A stretch of DNA of 27,323 nucleotides from CAZILN01 sp964540005. Its GTDB lineage: Bacteria > Bacteroidota > Bacteroidia > Bacteroidales > SM23-62. Both the position numbers and the translations under genes were made by a program. This document shows positions 17,391-25,484 of the stretch, one piece after another. Location of the stretch: the NCBI GenBank assembly GCA_964540005.1, contig CAZILN010000286.1:1-27323 (forward strand), given 5' to 3'. Position 1 is the first letter of the stretch. Each line of letters starts with the position of its first letter. The notes below the pieces were generated by a model that had not been told where the DNA came from, ran no database searches, and was given only the letters and a program-made list of their open reading frames with translations.

Positions 17391-19619
17391 ATGAAATTCG
17401 CATATATAGGAACCTATCCACCCCGGGAGTGCGGTATTGGCACTTTTACAAATAACCTGTACCAATACATGGTTGATCAAGAGGCTACCGGATCCCCTGA
17501 ACATGAAGGATTTATTGTCGCCATGAATGATAATGACCTTGAATATGAATATCCACTGGAAGTCAAATTCACCATCCGGCAGGAACATCAGCGTGATTAC
17601 ATTCAGGCAGCCAATGCCATTAACTACAGCGGAGCAGACGTATGCATCCTGGAACATGAATTCGGTATTTTCGGCGGACTCAACGGTGTATACATCCTGC
17701 CCTTATTACACAAGCTGGAAATTCCGCTGATCGTTACTTTTCATACCGTACTCAAAACACCCAGCTATGACCAGAAAGCCATCACCCTGGAAATTAGTAA
17801 AATGGCCAACAGGATAGTAGTAATGAGTAACAGGGCCATTGAATTTCTGACTAAGGTGTATAAGATACCGGCTAAAAAGATTGAAAAGATCGAACACGGC
17901 GTGCCGGACCTGTATTATGACTCGGCCAGCTCCAAAAAGGAGTTCAATTTCGAGGATAGGACGGTCCTGCTGACTTTCGGACTACTGAGCAGGAACAAGG
18001 GAATTGAGACGGTGATCAGGGCCCTGCCAGCAGTGGTCGAGAAATATCCCGACACCCTGTATATGATAATCGGGAAAACCCATCCCAGTGTGATCAGGCA
18101 TGCGGGAGAAGAATACAGGAATTTCCTCAGACTGTTGATTAAAAGCCTCAAGCTTGAGGAACATGTTTTTTTCCTCAATGAATTCATCAGCCAGGAGGAC
18201 CTGTTCAAATATCTGTCAGCTACTGACATTTATATCTCTCCATACCTTAACGAAGCTCAGATAACCAGTGGAACTCTTTCCTATGCCATAGGTGTGGGAA
18301 CTGCAGTACTCTCAACACCCTACTGGCATGCTCAGGAATTACTGGCCGAGGGAAGGGGAGAATTGTTTGACTTCAACAATTCGGCTCAGCTGGGTGACAT
18401 GATCCTGGAACTCCTGGATGCACCGGAAAAACTTCAACAACTCAGGCAGAATGCCCTATCATATGGCAAGATGATAGCCTGGCCAAGAACCGGACAGCAA
18501 TACAATAACCTGGCGGCCACAATTATGAAAGAACCGGTAATCAAGATCCGGCAGGAGACAATCCTTGACCCCCTTGTATTGCCACCTTTTTCAATGACAC
18601 ACATCCGGAGGCTTACTGATGATACGGGTATCATCCAACATGCCAAGTTTGGAATTCCGAACCTCAAGGAAGGATACTGCCTTGATGATAATGCCAGGGC
18701 CCTGTTGCTGGTACTGATGGCATACAGGCAGAAGAAAGATCCTACGGCACTTGAGTTATTTCCTATTTACCTGAGTTATATTCACTATATGCAGAACGAG
18801 GACGGCACCTTCCGCAATTTCCTGAGCTTCAAGAGGGAATACCTCGATGAACTGGGTTCAGAGGATTCATACGGCCGGGCAGTATGGTCACTTGGTTATC
18901 TGCTTGGAAATGCTCCTAATGATGCCTATTATCAATCGGGGAAATTAGTCTTTTTCGATGCCCTGCCATATTGCACAAAACTTGTATCCATCAGGGGAAT
19001 TGCTAATACCATCATAGGCATTAGTTACTACCTGCGCAGTAACAGGGATGATGAGTCAATTTCCGAACTCTTAAGGGACCTGACGCAAAAGATCGTTAAT
19101 AACTATAAATCCGAGAAGTCGAATGGCTGGAACTGGTTTGAATCCATACTCACATATGATAACGGAATTTTACCCCTGTCCCTTCTGCATGCATATGAAA
19201 TTCTGAACGACGAAAAAATAAAAAATATAGCCCTCGAATCCATCGAATTCCTCACCGAACAAAGCATGAGGGATGATTACCTCTCCCTGATCGGTAATGA
19301 GAAGTGGTACAGGAAGGATGAAGAACGATCAGTATTCGCACAGCAACCTGTGGATGCCCTTGCTATGGTATTAATGTATTACCAGGCTTTCTATGTCACT
19401 AAAAATAAAAAGTACATCAACCTTATGTTTTCATCTTTTATGTGGTTCCTGGGAGAGAATGACCTGAGAATGAATCTGTATGATTTCGAAACGGATGGCT
19501 GCTGTGATGGAATTGAACGATACGGCATTAACCGGAACCAGGGGGCCGAAAGTACCCTGGCTTACCTGATTGCCCACCTGAGGATACTTAGAGCCCATGA
19601 AATAATGCATAAAAGCTGA
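17391..19619 (+). CDS. GT4 glycosyltransferase fused to a C-terminal helical (alpha/alpha-toroid-like) domain
   Basis: 742 residues. Residues 1 to about 375 are a GT-B glycosyltransferase of family 4 type: N-terminal MKFAYIGTYPPRECGIGTFT, the TFGLLSRNKGIETVIRAL strand-helix that begins the donor domain, and a modified EX7E region (PYLNEAQITSGTLSYAIGVG). From about 395 the protein is a mainly helical domain of about 345 residues (motifs EGYCLDDNARALLLVL, NEDGTFRNFL, GSEDSYGRAVWSLGY) that looks like a six-hairpin toroid seen in many glycan-active enzymes. The GH130 gene follows 4 bp downstream, so the two are probably translationally linked. Likely a cytosolic transferase building a glycan, with the toroid binding or processing the product. 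The sugar is unknown; mannose is an inference from the GH130 partners. Confidence 0.85.
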   Translation: MKFAYIGTYPPRECGIGTFTNNLYQYMVDQEATGSPEHEGFIVAMNDNDLEYEYPLEVKFTIRQEHQRDYIQAANAINYSGADVCILEHEFGIFGGLNGVYILPLLHKLEIPLIVTFHTVLKTPSYDQKAITLEISKMANRIVVMSNRAIEFLTKVYKIPAKKIEKIEHGVPDLYYDSASSKKEFNFEDRTVLLTFGLLSRNKGIETVIRALPAVVEKYPDTLYMIIGKTHPSVIRHAGEEYRNFLRLLIKSLKLEEHVFFLNEFISQEDLFKYLSATDIYISPYLNEAQITSGTLSYAIGVGTAVLSTPYWHAQELLAEGRGELFDFNNSAQLGDMILELLDAPEKLQQLRQNALSYGKMIAWPRTGQQYNNLAATIMKEPVIKIRQETILDPLVLPPFSMTHIRRLTDDTGIIQHAKFGIPNLKEGYCLDDNARALLLVLMAYRQKKDPTALELFPIYLSYIHYMQNEDGTFRNFLSFKREYLDELGSEDSYGRAVWSLGYLLGNAPNDAYYQSGKLVFFDALPYCTKLVSIRGIANTIIGISYYLRSNRDDESISELLRDLTQKIVNNYKSEKSNGWNWFESILTYDNGILPLSLLHAYEILNDEKIKNIALESIEFLTEQSMRDDYLSLIGNEKWYRKDEERSVFAQQPVDALAMVLMYYQAFYVTKNKKYINLMFSSFMWFLGENDLRMNLYDFETDGCCDGIERYGINRNQGAESTLAYLIAHLRILRAHEIMHKS

Positions 19620-19623
19620 TAAT

Positions 19624-20550
19624 ATGATCATAAACAGATATCCAAACAATCCTATCCTAACAAAGGATGATGTTCCCTATCCCGTTGCAACGGTGCATAA
19701 TGCAGCAGTTGCCAAGTATAATGATGAATATATAATGATCTTCAGATCCCATCTGTTCAGCGGCAGAAGTATCCTGGGTAAAGCAATAAGCAGAAATGGT
19801 TTTGACTTTACCGTTGATCCTGAACCCTTTATGATCCCGGCCACCGATGGGATCTTTAAGGAATATGAAGAATACGGTGTTGAAGACCCGCGAATTACCT
19901 TTATCGAAGGAGAATACCTGATCACCTACAGTGCATATTCCAGGCACGGGGTACGGATCGGACTGGCCCGCACTAAAGACTTCACTGAGATAGAACGATT
20001 CAGCCTGATTACTGAAGCTGATTACCGGAATGTGGTGATCTTCCCAGAAAGGTTCGACGGCCTGTATGCCCGCCTGGACCGTCCCCATTCGGAAATATCA
20101 CCCTGGTCGGTATGGATCAGCTATTCCCCCGACCTTAAATACTGGGGGGAATCCAGGCTGATAATGAAACCCCTCCAGTATCATTGGGACGAGATGAAGA
20201 TCGGTCCGGGTGCCCCCCCCATCAAAACCAGCCGCGGATGGCTGAACATTTATCACGGAGTTTTCCCTACCATGGACGGCAGTGTTTACAGGCTTGGCGT
20301 TGCATTGCATGAACTGGACGATCCTTCCGTGATCATTGCAGTTGGTGACAGGTGGATACTGCAACCTGAAGAAATCTACGAGATTACTGGTTACGTGCAT
20401 AACGTGGTATTCAGCTGTGCTGCTGTCGGGGAAGAAGACGGAAGTGTTAAGATTTACTGGGGAGGAGCCGATAAGGTCATGTGCGCAGGCACAGCCATGA
20501 TGGAAGACCTGGTCGATTACTGCCTTGAACAGCCCAGAAAAGCCCTGTAA
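19624..20550 (+). CDS. Short GH130-family enzyme (mannoside phosphorylase-like)
   Basis: 308 residues, a single five-bladed beta-propeller as in GH130. Typical blade motifs are present: RYPNNPILTKDD at the N-terminus, VHNAAVAKYNDEYIMIFRSH, and YGVEDPRITF with Asp88, the position of the general acid in characterised GH130 phosphorylases. GPGAPPIKTSRGWLNIYHGV is the conserved phosphate/substrate blade. The family reversibly phosphorolyses beta-1,4- or beta-1,2-mannosides to mannose-1-phosphate. It has no signal peptide, so it acts in the cytosol. It lies between two GT4 genes with gaps of 4 and 1 bp, clearly one operon. Its length is similar to that of GH130 enzymes active on beta-1,2-mannobiose, but linkage cannot be fixed from sequence reading. 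Confidence 0.9.
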   Translation: MIINRYPNNPILTKDDVPYPVATVHNAAVAKYNDEYIMIFRSHLFSGRSILGKAISRNGFDFTVDPEPFMIPATDGIFKEYEEYGVEDPRITFIEGEYLITYSAYSRHGVRIGLARTKDFTEIERFSLITEADYRNVVIFPERFDGLYARLDRPHSEISPWSVWISYSPDLKYWGESRLIMKPLQYHWDEMKIGPGAPPIKTSRGWLNIYHGVFPTMDGSVYRLGVALHELDDPSVIIAVGDRWILQPEEIYEITGYVHNVVFSCAAVGEEDGSVKIYWGGADKVMCAGTAMMEDLVDYCLEQPRKAL

Positions 20551-20551
20551 G

Positions 20552-21562
20552 ATGAGAGTGGCTGTACTGTCTCCAATTTCATGGAGAACCCCTCCCTTGA
20601 AATACGGGCCATGGGAACAAATTGCTTCCAATATTGCCGAAGGCCTGGTTAAAGAAGGCATTGAAGTTAGCCTCTTCGCTACAGGTGATTCCAACACCAG
20701 TGGACGACTTGAATATATTGCACCCCAGGCCTGGTCTGAAAACCCGGAAATGGATCCCAAGGTCTGGGAATGTCTTCATATCAGCCAACTGATGGAAATG
20801 GCCGGCAATTTTGACATCATACACAATAACTTTGATTTCCTGCCGCTGACTTATTCAAAGCTTATCCCGGTCCCTATGCTCACCACTATTCATGGATTTT
20901 CCTCACCCAGGATCCTCCCGGTATATAAAAAGTATAATAAAAGCAGCAATTATGTATCCATCAGTGATTCAGACAGGAACCATGAGCTGGATTATATAGC
21001 AACCGTATATAACGGCATAAAAGAAGAAGACTTCAGCTACAATCCTGAGACTGGGAATTACCTTCTTTTCTTCGGCAGGATCCATCATGAAAAGGGCTGT
21101 TATGAAAGCATCATGATAGCCAGAAAAGCCGGTATGAAACTGATCATCTCCGGTTTGATACAGGATGAGGCCTATTACCAGGAGAAGATAGCCCCGTGGA
21201 TCAACCAGGATGATATCGTATATGTGGGCAATTCAGGAAAGGAGAAAAGAAATGAATTGCTCGGGAATGCTTACGCACTGCTGCATCCCATCAATTTCGA
21301 TGAACCATTCGGACTGAGTGTGGCTGAGGCTATGTATTGCGGAACCCCGGTTATAGCCTTTAATCGCGGATCAATGCCTGAACTAATCAGGAATGGTGAA
21401 ACAGGATACCTGGTAAAAACCATTGACGAAGCCAGTGAAATTCTGTCGCAGATACCATTGCTAGAAAGGAAGCGCTGTCACATGCATGCCCGCAATAATT
21501 TTACACAGAAAAAAATGGTCAGGGATTACCTGGAAGTATATCGCAAAATTACAGGTCTTTGA
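20552..21562 (+). CDS. GT4-family glycosyltransferase
   Basis: 336 residues from ATG 20552, one base after the GH130 stop; the frame is open from 20525 but an upstream start would overlap GH130. The N-terminus (MRVAVLSPISWRTPPLKYGP, then WEQIASNIAEGL) is the glycine-loop/acceptor region. The donor domain begins YLLFFGRIHHEKGCYESI and carries the family EX7E motif in EPFGLSVAEAMYCGTPVIAF. A retaining transferase using a nucleotide-sugar donor is expected. It is the third gene of the GT4-GH130-GT4 operon and converges, stop against stop, with the long GH130 gene. Confidence 0.9.
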   Translation: MRVAVLSPISWRTPPLKYGPWEQIASNIAEGLVKEGIEVSLFATGDSNTSGRLEYIAPQAWSENPEMDPKVWECLHISQLMEMAGNFDIIHNNFDFLPLTYSKLIPVPMLTTIHGFSSPRILPVYKKYNKSSNYVSISDSDRNHELDYIATVYNGIKEEDFSYNPETGNYLLFFGRIHHEKGCYESIMIARKAGMKLIISGLIQDEAYYQEKIAPWINQDDIVYVGNSGKEKRNELLGNAYALLHPINFDEPFGLSVAEAMYCGTPVIAFNRGSMPELIRNGETGYLVKTIDEASEILSQIPLLERKRCHMHARNNFTQKKMVRDYLEVYRKITGL

Positions 21563-23032
21563 TCATTCTTCCTTCAGGGTAGTAAGTAATTCTTTAAGAT
21601 CTACAATGGCATAGGTTGACGAATAATCTGACATGGCATATGGAATGATCAGGTCACCGTTGTGAATAATGGACCCGCATGAATAAACTACATTGGGAAC
21701 ATATCCCTCCCTTTCGTCTTTGTTCGGTATCAGCAACGGTTCCTTAAGGCGGCCAATTTCCTTATCCGGTTCATTGAGATCAAATAAGGCAGCACCCAGC
21801 ACATACTCCCGCATGGGTCCGACAGCATGGGTAATGACCAGCCATCCGTCCCCGGTTTCAATCGGCGAACCGCTGTTCCCTACTTGTATAAATTCCCAGG
21901 GATATTTAGGCTGCTGCAGTAATCGTGCCTCCCTCCACATAGTGATATTGTCTGAAAATGAAATGTAATTATTTACCCCATCAATGCGACATAACATAGC
22001 ATACTTACCATTTATCTTCCTGGGGAACAAGGCCATTCCCTTATTCTGGGCTATTTCACCGTGAAGGGGCAGTACCCTGAAATGATAGAAATCTTTTGTT
22101 TCTATTAGTTTCGGCATTATAGCCATCCCGTCAAAAGCAGTATAGGTGGCATAATAAGATACTTCTCCATTCTCATCTGTAAATTTTACAAATCGTGCAT
22201 CTTCAATACCGTTTCTTTCTGTTTCCGATACAGGGAAGATCACCCGCTCTGAAATGGCTGTATCCAATGAGAATTCTATCTCATAGTGAGAAGAAGCCAG
22301 CCACATGATCTCCTTAAGCAACATTTCCTTTGCTGGGGTAAGATCCAGTTCCCGCCTGATCTGGTCTACCATTCTCTTTAATTCACCATAGGTAAATGTA
22401 TCTCCCAGCTTCTCAAACACAAGGGCAGGCGGTACTATGTTATTAAAGTTCTGCATCTCATCCAGCTTTGACATAAAGGATCGCTTATCATAAATATGCC
22501 TTTTAACATGCTCTGCCTCATCAAGAAACTGTCCGGCTTCCTCGAGTGTCAGCACATTATGCTTGTCCAGTATACCGGTCCGGAAAACCAGTGAAGATAT
22601 ATGCCCCTCACCTGTACCACGGAAGCTCAGAATTATCCTCTGTTCTCCGAATGAGAGTTCACTCTGATCAGGATGTTCCACAGCAGAAGGATTAAACAGG
22701 GCTGCCGATTCAATGGAATATTCCATGGTGAAGTAGGACCCGATCAGAACTTTTTGATTGGTACTAAAAGAGCCGAAATCAATGTCCATTTTCTCGAACA
22801 GGTGGTTCAGCCTTTCAAAATGCTTCTCGAAGGTTTTCGAAATATTCCGGTGACGCTTGGCAAAATCCCTTAAGACCTGGGTAAGTGCTTTCCTAACCTC
22901 TTCTTCGGACATTTCCAGGACTTTTCTGATGATGCCTTTACTCCTTTCGTCGCCGGTATACAAGAACCGTGCAATGACCCTGCTTGGGTCCGGATAAAAA
23001 GTTATATTCTTTCTTTTAATCTCCAGTGCCAT
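21563..23032 (-). CDS. Long GH130-family enzyme with N-terminal helical extension
   Basis: 489 residues. A helical extension of about 200 residues (for example GIIRKVLEMSEEEVRKALTQ) precedes the GH130 propeller. The acid motif reads GIEDARFVKF (Asp278) rather than the commoner EDPR. Later blades include WEFIQVGNSGSPIETGDGWL and GYVPNVVYSCGS. From memory, the GH130 that acts on beta-1,2-oligomannan in Thermoanaerobacter is of this long type and sits next to a short one, as here. No signal peptide, so cytosolic. It is encoded opposite the GT4-GH130-GT4 operon and has its own promoter upstream of 23032, which permits separate control of degradation and synthesis. Confidence 0.88.
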   Translation of the reverse strand: MALEIKRKNITFYPDPSRVIARFLYTGDERSKGIIRKVLEMSEEEVRKALTQVLRDFAKRHRNISKTFEKHFERLNHLFEKMDIDFGSFSTNQKVLIGSYFTMEYSIESAALFNPSAVEHPDQSELSFGEQRIILSFRGTGEGHISSLVFRTGILDKHNVLTLEEAGQFLDEAEHVKRHIYDKRSFMSKLDEMQNFNNIVPPALVFEKLGDTFTYGELKRMVDQIRRELDLTPAKEMLLKEIMWLASSHYEIEFSLDTAISERVIFPVSETERNGIEDARFVKFTDENGEVSYYATYTAFDGMAIMPKLIETKDFYHFRVLPLHGEIAQNKGMALFPRKINGKYAMLCRIDGVNNYISFSDNITMWREARLLQQPKYPWEFIQVGNSGSPIETGDGWLVITHAVGPMREYVLGAALFDLNEPDKEIGRLKEPLLIPNKDEREGYVPNVVYSCGSIIHNGDLIIPYAMSDYSSTYAIVDLKELLTTLKEE

Positions 23033-23185
23033 AGATTAAGTATTTATACCGCTAAAGAATAAGTCGTAAATATAATATTAATTTGTTCATTTTGAGGAGG
23101 TATAAAATAGGAAATCCAGCAAACCTGTTTTAATAATACTATAGGCTTGAGATAATATTCCTGCCTGGAATCGACCTGACGTATG

Positions 23186-23226
23186 CCATTATGACATATT
23201 TTCACGCAGCTTATATGTCATATTGG
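23186..23226. promoter_or_regulatory. Palindrome upstream of hsp20, possible activator or repressor site
   Basis: Two 13-base arms with one mismatch, CCATTATGACATA (23186-23198) and TATGTCATATTGG (23214-23226), are separated by 15 bases. The symmetry is stronger than expected in a 327 bp spacer. Its centre lies about 65 bp upstream of the -24-like box, a position typical of sigma-54 enhancer sites. No cognate regulator is identified. Confidence 0.55.
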
Positions 23227-23269
23227 CGCATTTATTAATTGCTGCCTTGTTTAAAGACCCGAATTTGTG

Positions 23270-23286
23270 TTGGCATGTGATTTGAC
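23270..23286 (+). promoter_or_regulatory. Near-consensus sigma-54 (-24/-12) promoter for hsp20
   Basis: TTGGCATGTGATTTGAC fits the sigma-54 pattern TTGGCAYG-N4-TTGC in sequence and spacing except for A in place of C at the -12 GC. A start of transcription near 23297 would give an untranslated leader of about 60 bases. The TTGAC overlap could also act as a -35-like element, so the assignment is tentative. Confidence 0.45.
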
Positions 23287-23359
23287 TATACCGTATCAGA
23301 CAAAACAAATGTTACACTTTACAAATTGTTAAACTTTAAATATTTAGGAGGACCAAATC

Positions 23360-23785
23360 ATGTTAACAAGAATTAATAAAAGATTTCCGGCATTTTATGA
23401 TGATTTCATGGGAAGGGATTACCTGCCCGAGTTTTTCTCAAATAATCACTTTAAAAGTTTACCCGCAGTAAACATAATTGAAAATGATGACGATTTTGTT
23501 ATCGAGATAGCTGCTCCGGGACTTGAGAAAAAGGATTTCAAAGTAAATCTGGAGAACGATTGCCTGACCATCTCTTCAGAAATGGAGAATAATGCAGAAG
23601 AGTCCAATGAAAGGTATACAAGAAAAGAATTCATGTATAATTCATTCAGCCGCAGTTTCACCTTACCCGAAACGGTAAACAGTGACAAGGTCAAGGCAAA
23701 TCATAAGAACGGGATACTTTTCGTAAGCATTCCTAAAAAAGCAGAAGCCAAGATAAAACCTTCGAGGCAGATTGAAGTTTCATAA
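23360..23785 (+). CDS. Small heat-shock protein, Hsp20/alpha-crystallin family
   Basis: 141 residues. The alpha-crystallin domain spans about residues 33-130: it opens PAVNIIENDDDFVIEIAAPG and carries the conserved AxxxxGxL-type signature near its end as ANHKNGILFVSIPKK. The C-terminal tail has an I-x-V motif (QIEVS) used for oligomer assembly. It acts as an ATP-independent holdase in the cytosol. The ribosome-binding site AGGAGG (23346-23351) is unusually perfect for this genome, and the gene has its own terminator. The 327 bp upstream spacer contains the palindrome and sigma-54-like box, so it appears to be a stress-induced single-gene unit. Confidence 0.95.
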   Translation: MLTRINKRFPAFYDDFMGRDYLPEFFSNNHFKSLPAVNIIENDDDFVIEIAAPGLEKKDFKVNLENDCLTISSEMENNAEESNERYTRKEFMYNSFSRSFTLPETVNSDKVKANHKNGILFVSIPKKAEAKIKPSRQIEVS

Positions 23786-23807
23786 GTATAATAGTTCAGG
23801 CTTAAAA

Positions 23808-23850
23808 GAGGCTGTTTTCCCCGACTTTCGGGTAAACAGTCTTTTTTTTT
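23808..23850 (+). terminator. Rho-independent terminator of hsp20
   Basis: The stem GAGGCTGTTT / AAACAGTCTT (with two G-T pairs), extended inward by CCC/GGG across one mismatch, closes an eight-base loop at 23822-23829. It is followed by a run of ten bases that are nearly all T (23841-23850). Confidence 0.88.
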
Positions 23851-23943
23851 ATAAAAGGATATTAAAATGAGCTGCCTGAAGAATACCTTCTGATAAGCAT
23901 TTCGGCTGCAGGCATATTATTCGGGGTCTGGTCGATTTTTGCC

Positions 23944-24231
23944 ATGCAGGTCAGTAATTTGAATATTGGTCCTGATCCCAAAGCTGAAGCCCGTTTTATC
24001 AGTAAAGGGCCTTACAGTATCCTGCGCCATCCCATGTATGCGGCTATCCTTCAAACTTTTGTCCCACTTGTTATAAGCACGCCAACAATAATCAGATTGA
24101 GTCTTATAATATTGTTGTTTACAGACCTACTTATTAAGATTGAGCACGAGGAGATACTGTTGCTCCGGTATTTCGAGAACTACGAAGCTTACCGGAAGAA
24201 TACCTGGAAGATCCTGCCATTTGTATATTAA
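23944..24231 (+). CDS. Isoprenylcysteine carboxyl methyltransferase (ICMT)-like membrane methyltransferase, 5' end broken
   Basis: 95 residues from ATG 23944. Family marks are SKGPYSILRHPMYAAIL (the GPY-x-RHPxY cofactor segment) and EHEEILLLRYFENYEAYRKN near the end, with two hydrophobic helices between. The same frame continues upstream to 23866 as family-like sequence (LPEEYLLISISAAGILFGVW) containing a further membrane helix, but it has no start codon. An ATG with a good AAGGAT site lies at 23867, one frame off, and dies at TGA 23891. One missing base after that ATG would explain everything. So this is either a recent frameshift pseudogene, a sequencing error, or a shortened protein. It precedes arsR and arsM on the same strand, so it may belong to the same cluster. 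Confidence 0.6.
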   Translation: MQVSNLNIGPDPKAEARFISKGPYSILRHPMYAAILQTFVPLVISTPTIIRLSLIILLFTDLLIKIEHEEILLLRYFENYEAYRKNTWKILPFVY

Positions 24232-24302
24232 GTAAGGCAGAGATTCCCTGTTAAATGATAAATACTTAATTTTCCCAAATAATTATTATCCGCTCTAATA
24301 TT

Positions 24303-24614
24303 ATGGAAGAAGAAACCGGTTCAGGCACAAAAATTACCGAAGAGCAGGTTCAGCTGGCCAGAATATCCAAAGCACTGAGCCATCCTGTAAGAATATACAT
24401 ACTTGATCTTCTGTCAAAACAAAGTTGTTGCTACAGCGGGGATCTGGCTGAAGAACTTCCGGTTGCCCGATCAACTTTATCCCAGCATCTGAAAGAATTA
24501 AAAAGTGCCGGACTGATTCAGGGCAATATTCATTCTCCGAAGATTAGGTATTGTCTCAACGAGGAAACCTGGAATGAAGTCAGAAAATATTATAAAAAAT
24601 TCTTCAGAATTTGA
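24303..24614 (+). CDS. arsR: ArsR-family metalloregulator
   Basis: 103 residues, the usual ArsR/SmtB length. The winged helix-turn-helix covers about residues 17-90: ARISKALSHPVRIYILDLLS, then the recognition helix in ARSTLSQHLKELKSAGLI. Adjacent cysteines C42-C43 (KQSCCYSGDL) sit where ArsR repressors carry the ELCVCDL As(III) site, so arsenite sensing is plausible although the CxC spacing is altered. It lies directly upstream of arsM with a perfect palindrome between them, which suggests it represses arsM and is released by As(III). Confidence 0.9.
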   Translation: MEEETGSGTKITEEQVQLARISKALSHPVRIYILDLLSKQSCCYSGDLAEELPVARSTLSQHLKELKSAGLIQGNIHSPKIRYCLNEETWNEVRKYYKKFFRI

Positions 24615-24629
24615 TTATCTATTAAAATC

Positions 24630-24656
24630 ATTTCGTATTTTTACGAAATACGAAAT
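24630..24656. promoter_or_regulatory. Probable ArsR operator in front of arsM
   Basis: ATTTCGTA-TTTT-TACGAAAT (24630-24649) is a perfect inverted repeat, and the right half-site TACGAAAT is repeated at once (24649-24656). The site starts 16 bp after the arsR stop and ends 12 bp before the arsM ATG. I see no copy upstream of arsR. arsM therefore probably has its own ArsR-controlled promoter. Confidence 0.7.
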
Positions 24657-24668
24657 AAATACTATATC

Positions 24669-25484
24669 ATGGACAGAACAAATGAAGAACTTAAAGAGAT
24701 CGTAAAGGAAAAATATTCAGTGATAGCAGAACAAAGCGATCAACCAGATTGCGGATGCGGATGTGGCTGTGCCAAAACGGAACCCGCCTATTCAGTACTC
24801 TCTGAGGATTATACCAGACTCAAAGGCTATAATCCGGAGGCTGATTTGAGCCTCGGTTGCGGCGTACCTACCCAGTTCGCAAGGATCAGTGAAGGAGATA
24901 CTATTGTGGACCTGGGATCGGGTGCCGGTAATGATTGCTTCGTGGCCGCCTCTCTTACGGGGGCATCGGGTAAAGTAATCGGCATTGACATGTCTGAAGC
25001 TATGATCCGTAAAGCCCGGAGTAATGCAGAAAAAACAGGAAGGAATAATGTTGAGTTTCACCTGGGAGAAATTGAAAACCTCCCCCTTGAGGATGATACA
25101 GCCGATACCGTTCTCAGTAATTGCGTGATGAATCTTGTACCTGACAAGAGACAGGCATTTAGGGAAACATACCGGATCTTAAAGCCGGGAGGACACTTCA
25201 GTATCTCTGATAAGGTTATCAGGGGGGAAATGCCCGGTTCACTAAAAAAAGATGCTGAAATGTATGCAGGTTGTGTTGCAGGCGCATTAAAGATAGAAGA
25301 ATACCTTGGAATAATCCGGGATACAGGCTTTACAGCCGTGGAGATACTGGACGACAGGAAAACCCCTTTACCGGATGAACTGCTCTCAGGCATTGAGGAC
25401 CTCAAGGAGATTCGGGATTTTCAGGCAGGGGTATATGGTATGTACAGCATTACGGTTTATGCAGAAAAACCGGGAAAAGCATGA
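24669..25484 (+). CDS. arsM: Arsenite S-adenosylmethionine methyltransferase
   Basis: 271 residues. The N-terminus carries a CGCGCGC cluster (28-34), typical of bacterial ArsM and likely metal-binding. The SAM-binding motif is VDLGSGAGNDCF (80-91), with IGIDMSEAMI as motif II. The conserved As(III)-binding cysteines have counterparts at C64 (SLGCGVP), C152 (VLSNCVMNL) and C202 (MYAGCVAGA). The enzyme transfers methyl groups from SAM to As(III), giving methylated and finally volatile arsenicals. It follows arsR and a palindromic operator, and its stop overlaps the start of a degraded phosphatase gene (ATGA), showing former translational coupling. Confidence 0.95.
   Translation: MDRTNEELKEIVKEKYSVIAEQSDQPDCGCGCGCAKTEPAYSVLSEDYTRLKGYNPEADLSLGCGVPTQFARISEGDTIVDLGSGAGNDCFVAASLTGASGKVIGIDMSEAMIRKARSNAEKTGRNNVEFHLGEIENLPLEDDTADTVLSNCVMNLVPDKRQAFRETYRILKPGGHFSISDKVIRGEMPGSLKKDAEMYAGCVAGALKIEEYLGIIRDTGFTAVEILDDRKTPLPDELLSGIEDLKEIRDFQAGVYGMYSITVYAEKPGKA

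Noticed and set aside
20098..20760. 220-codon minus-strand frame across the GH130/GT4 junction
   Set aside because: Shadow of two clear coding genes; no family features.
23095..23110. GAGGAGG ribosome-binding-like sequence
   Set aside because: Followed by ATAAAATAGG with no start codon or open frame.
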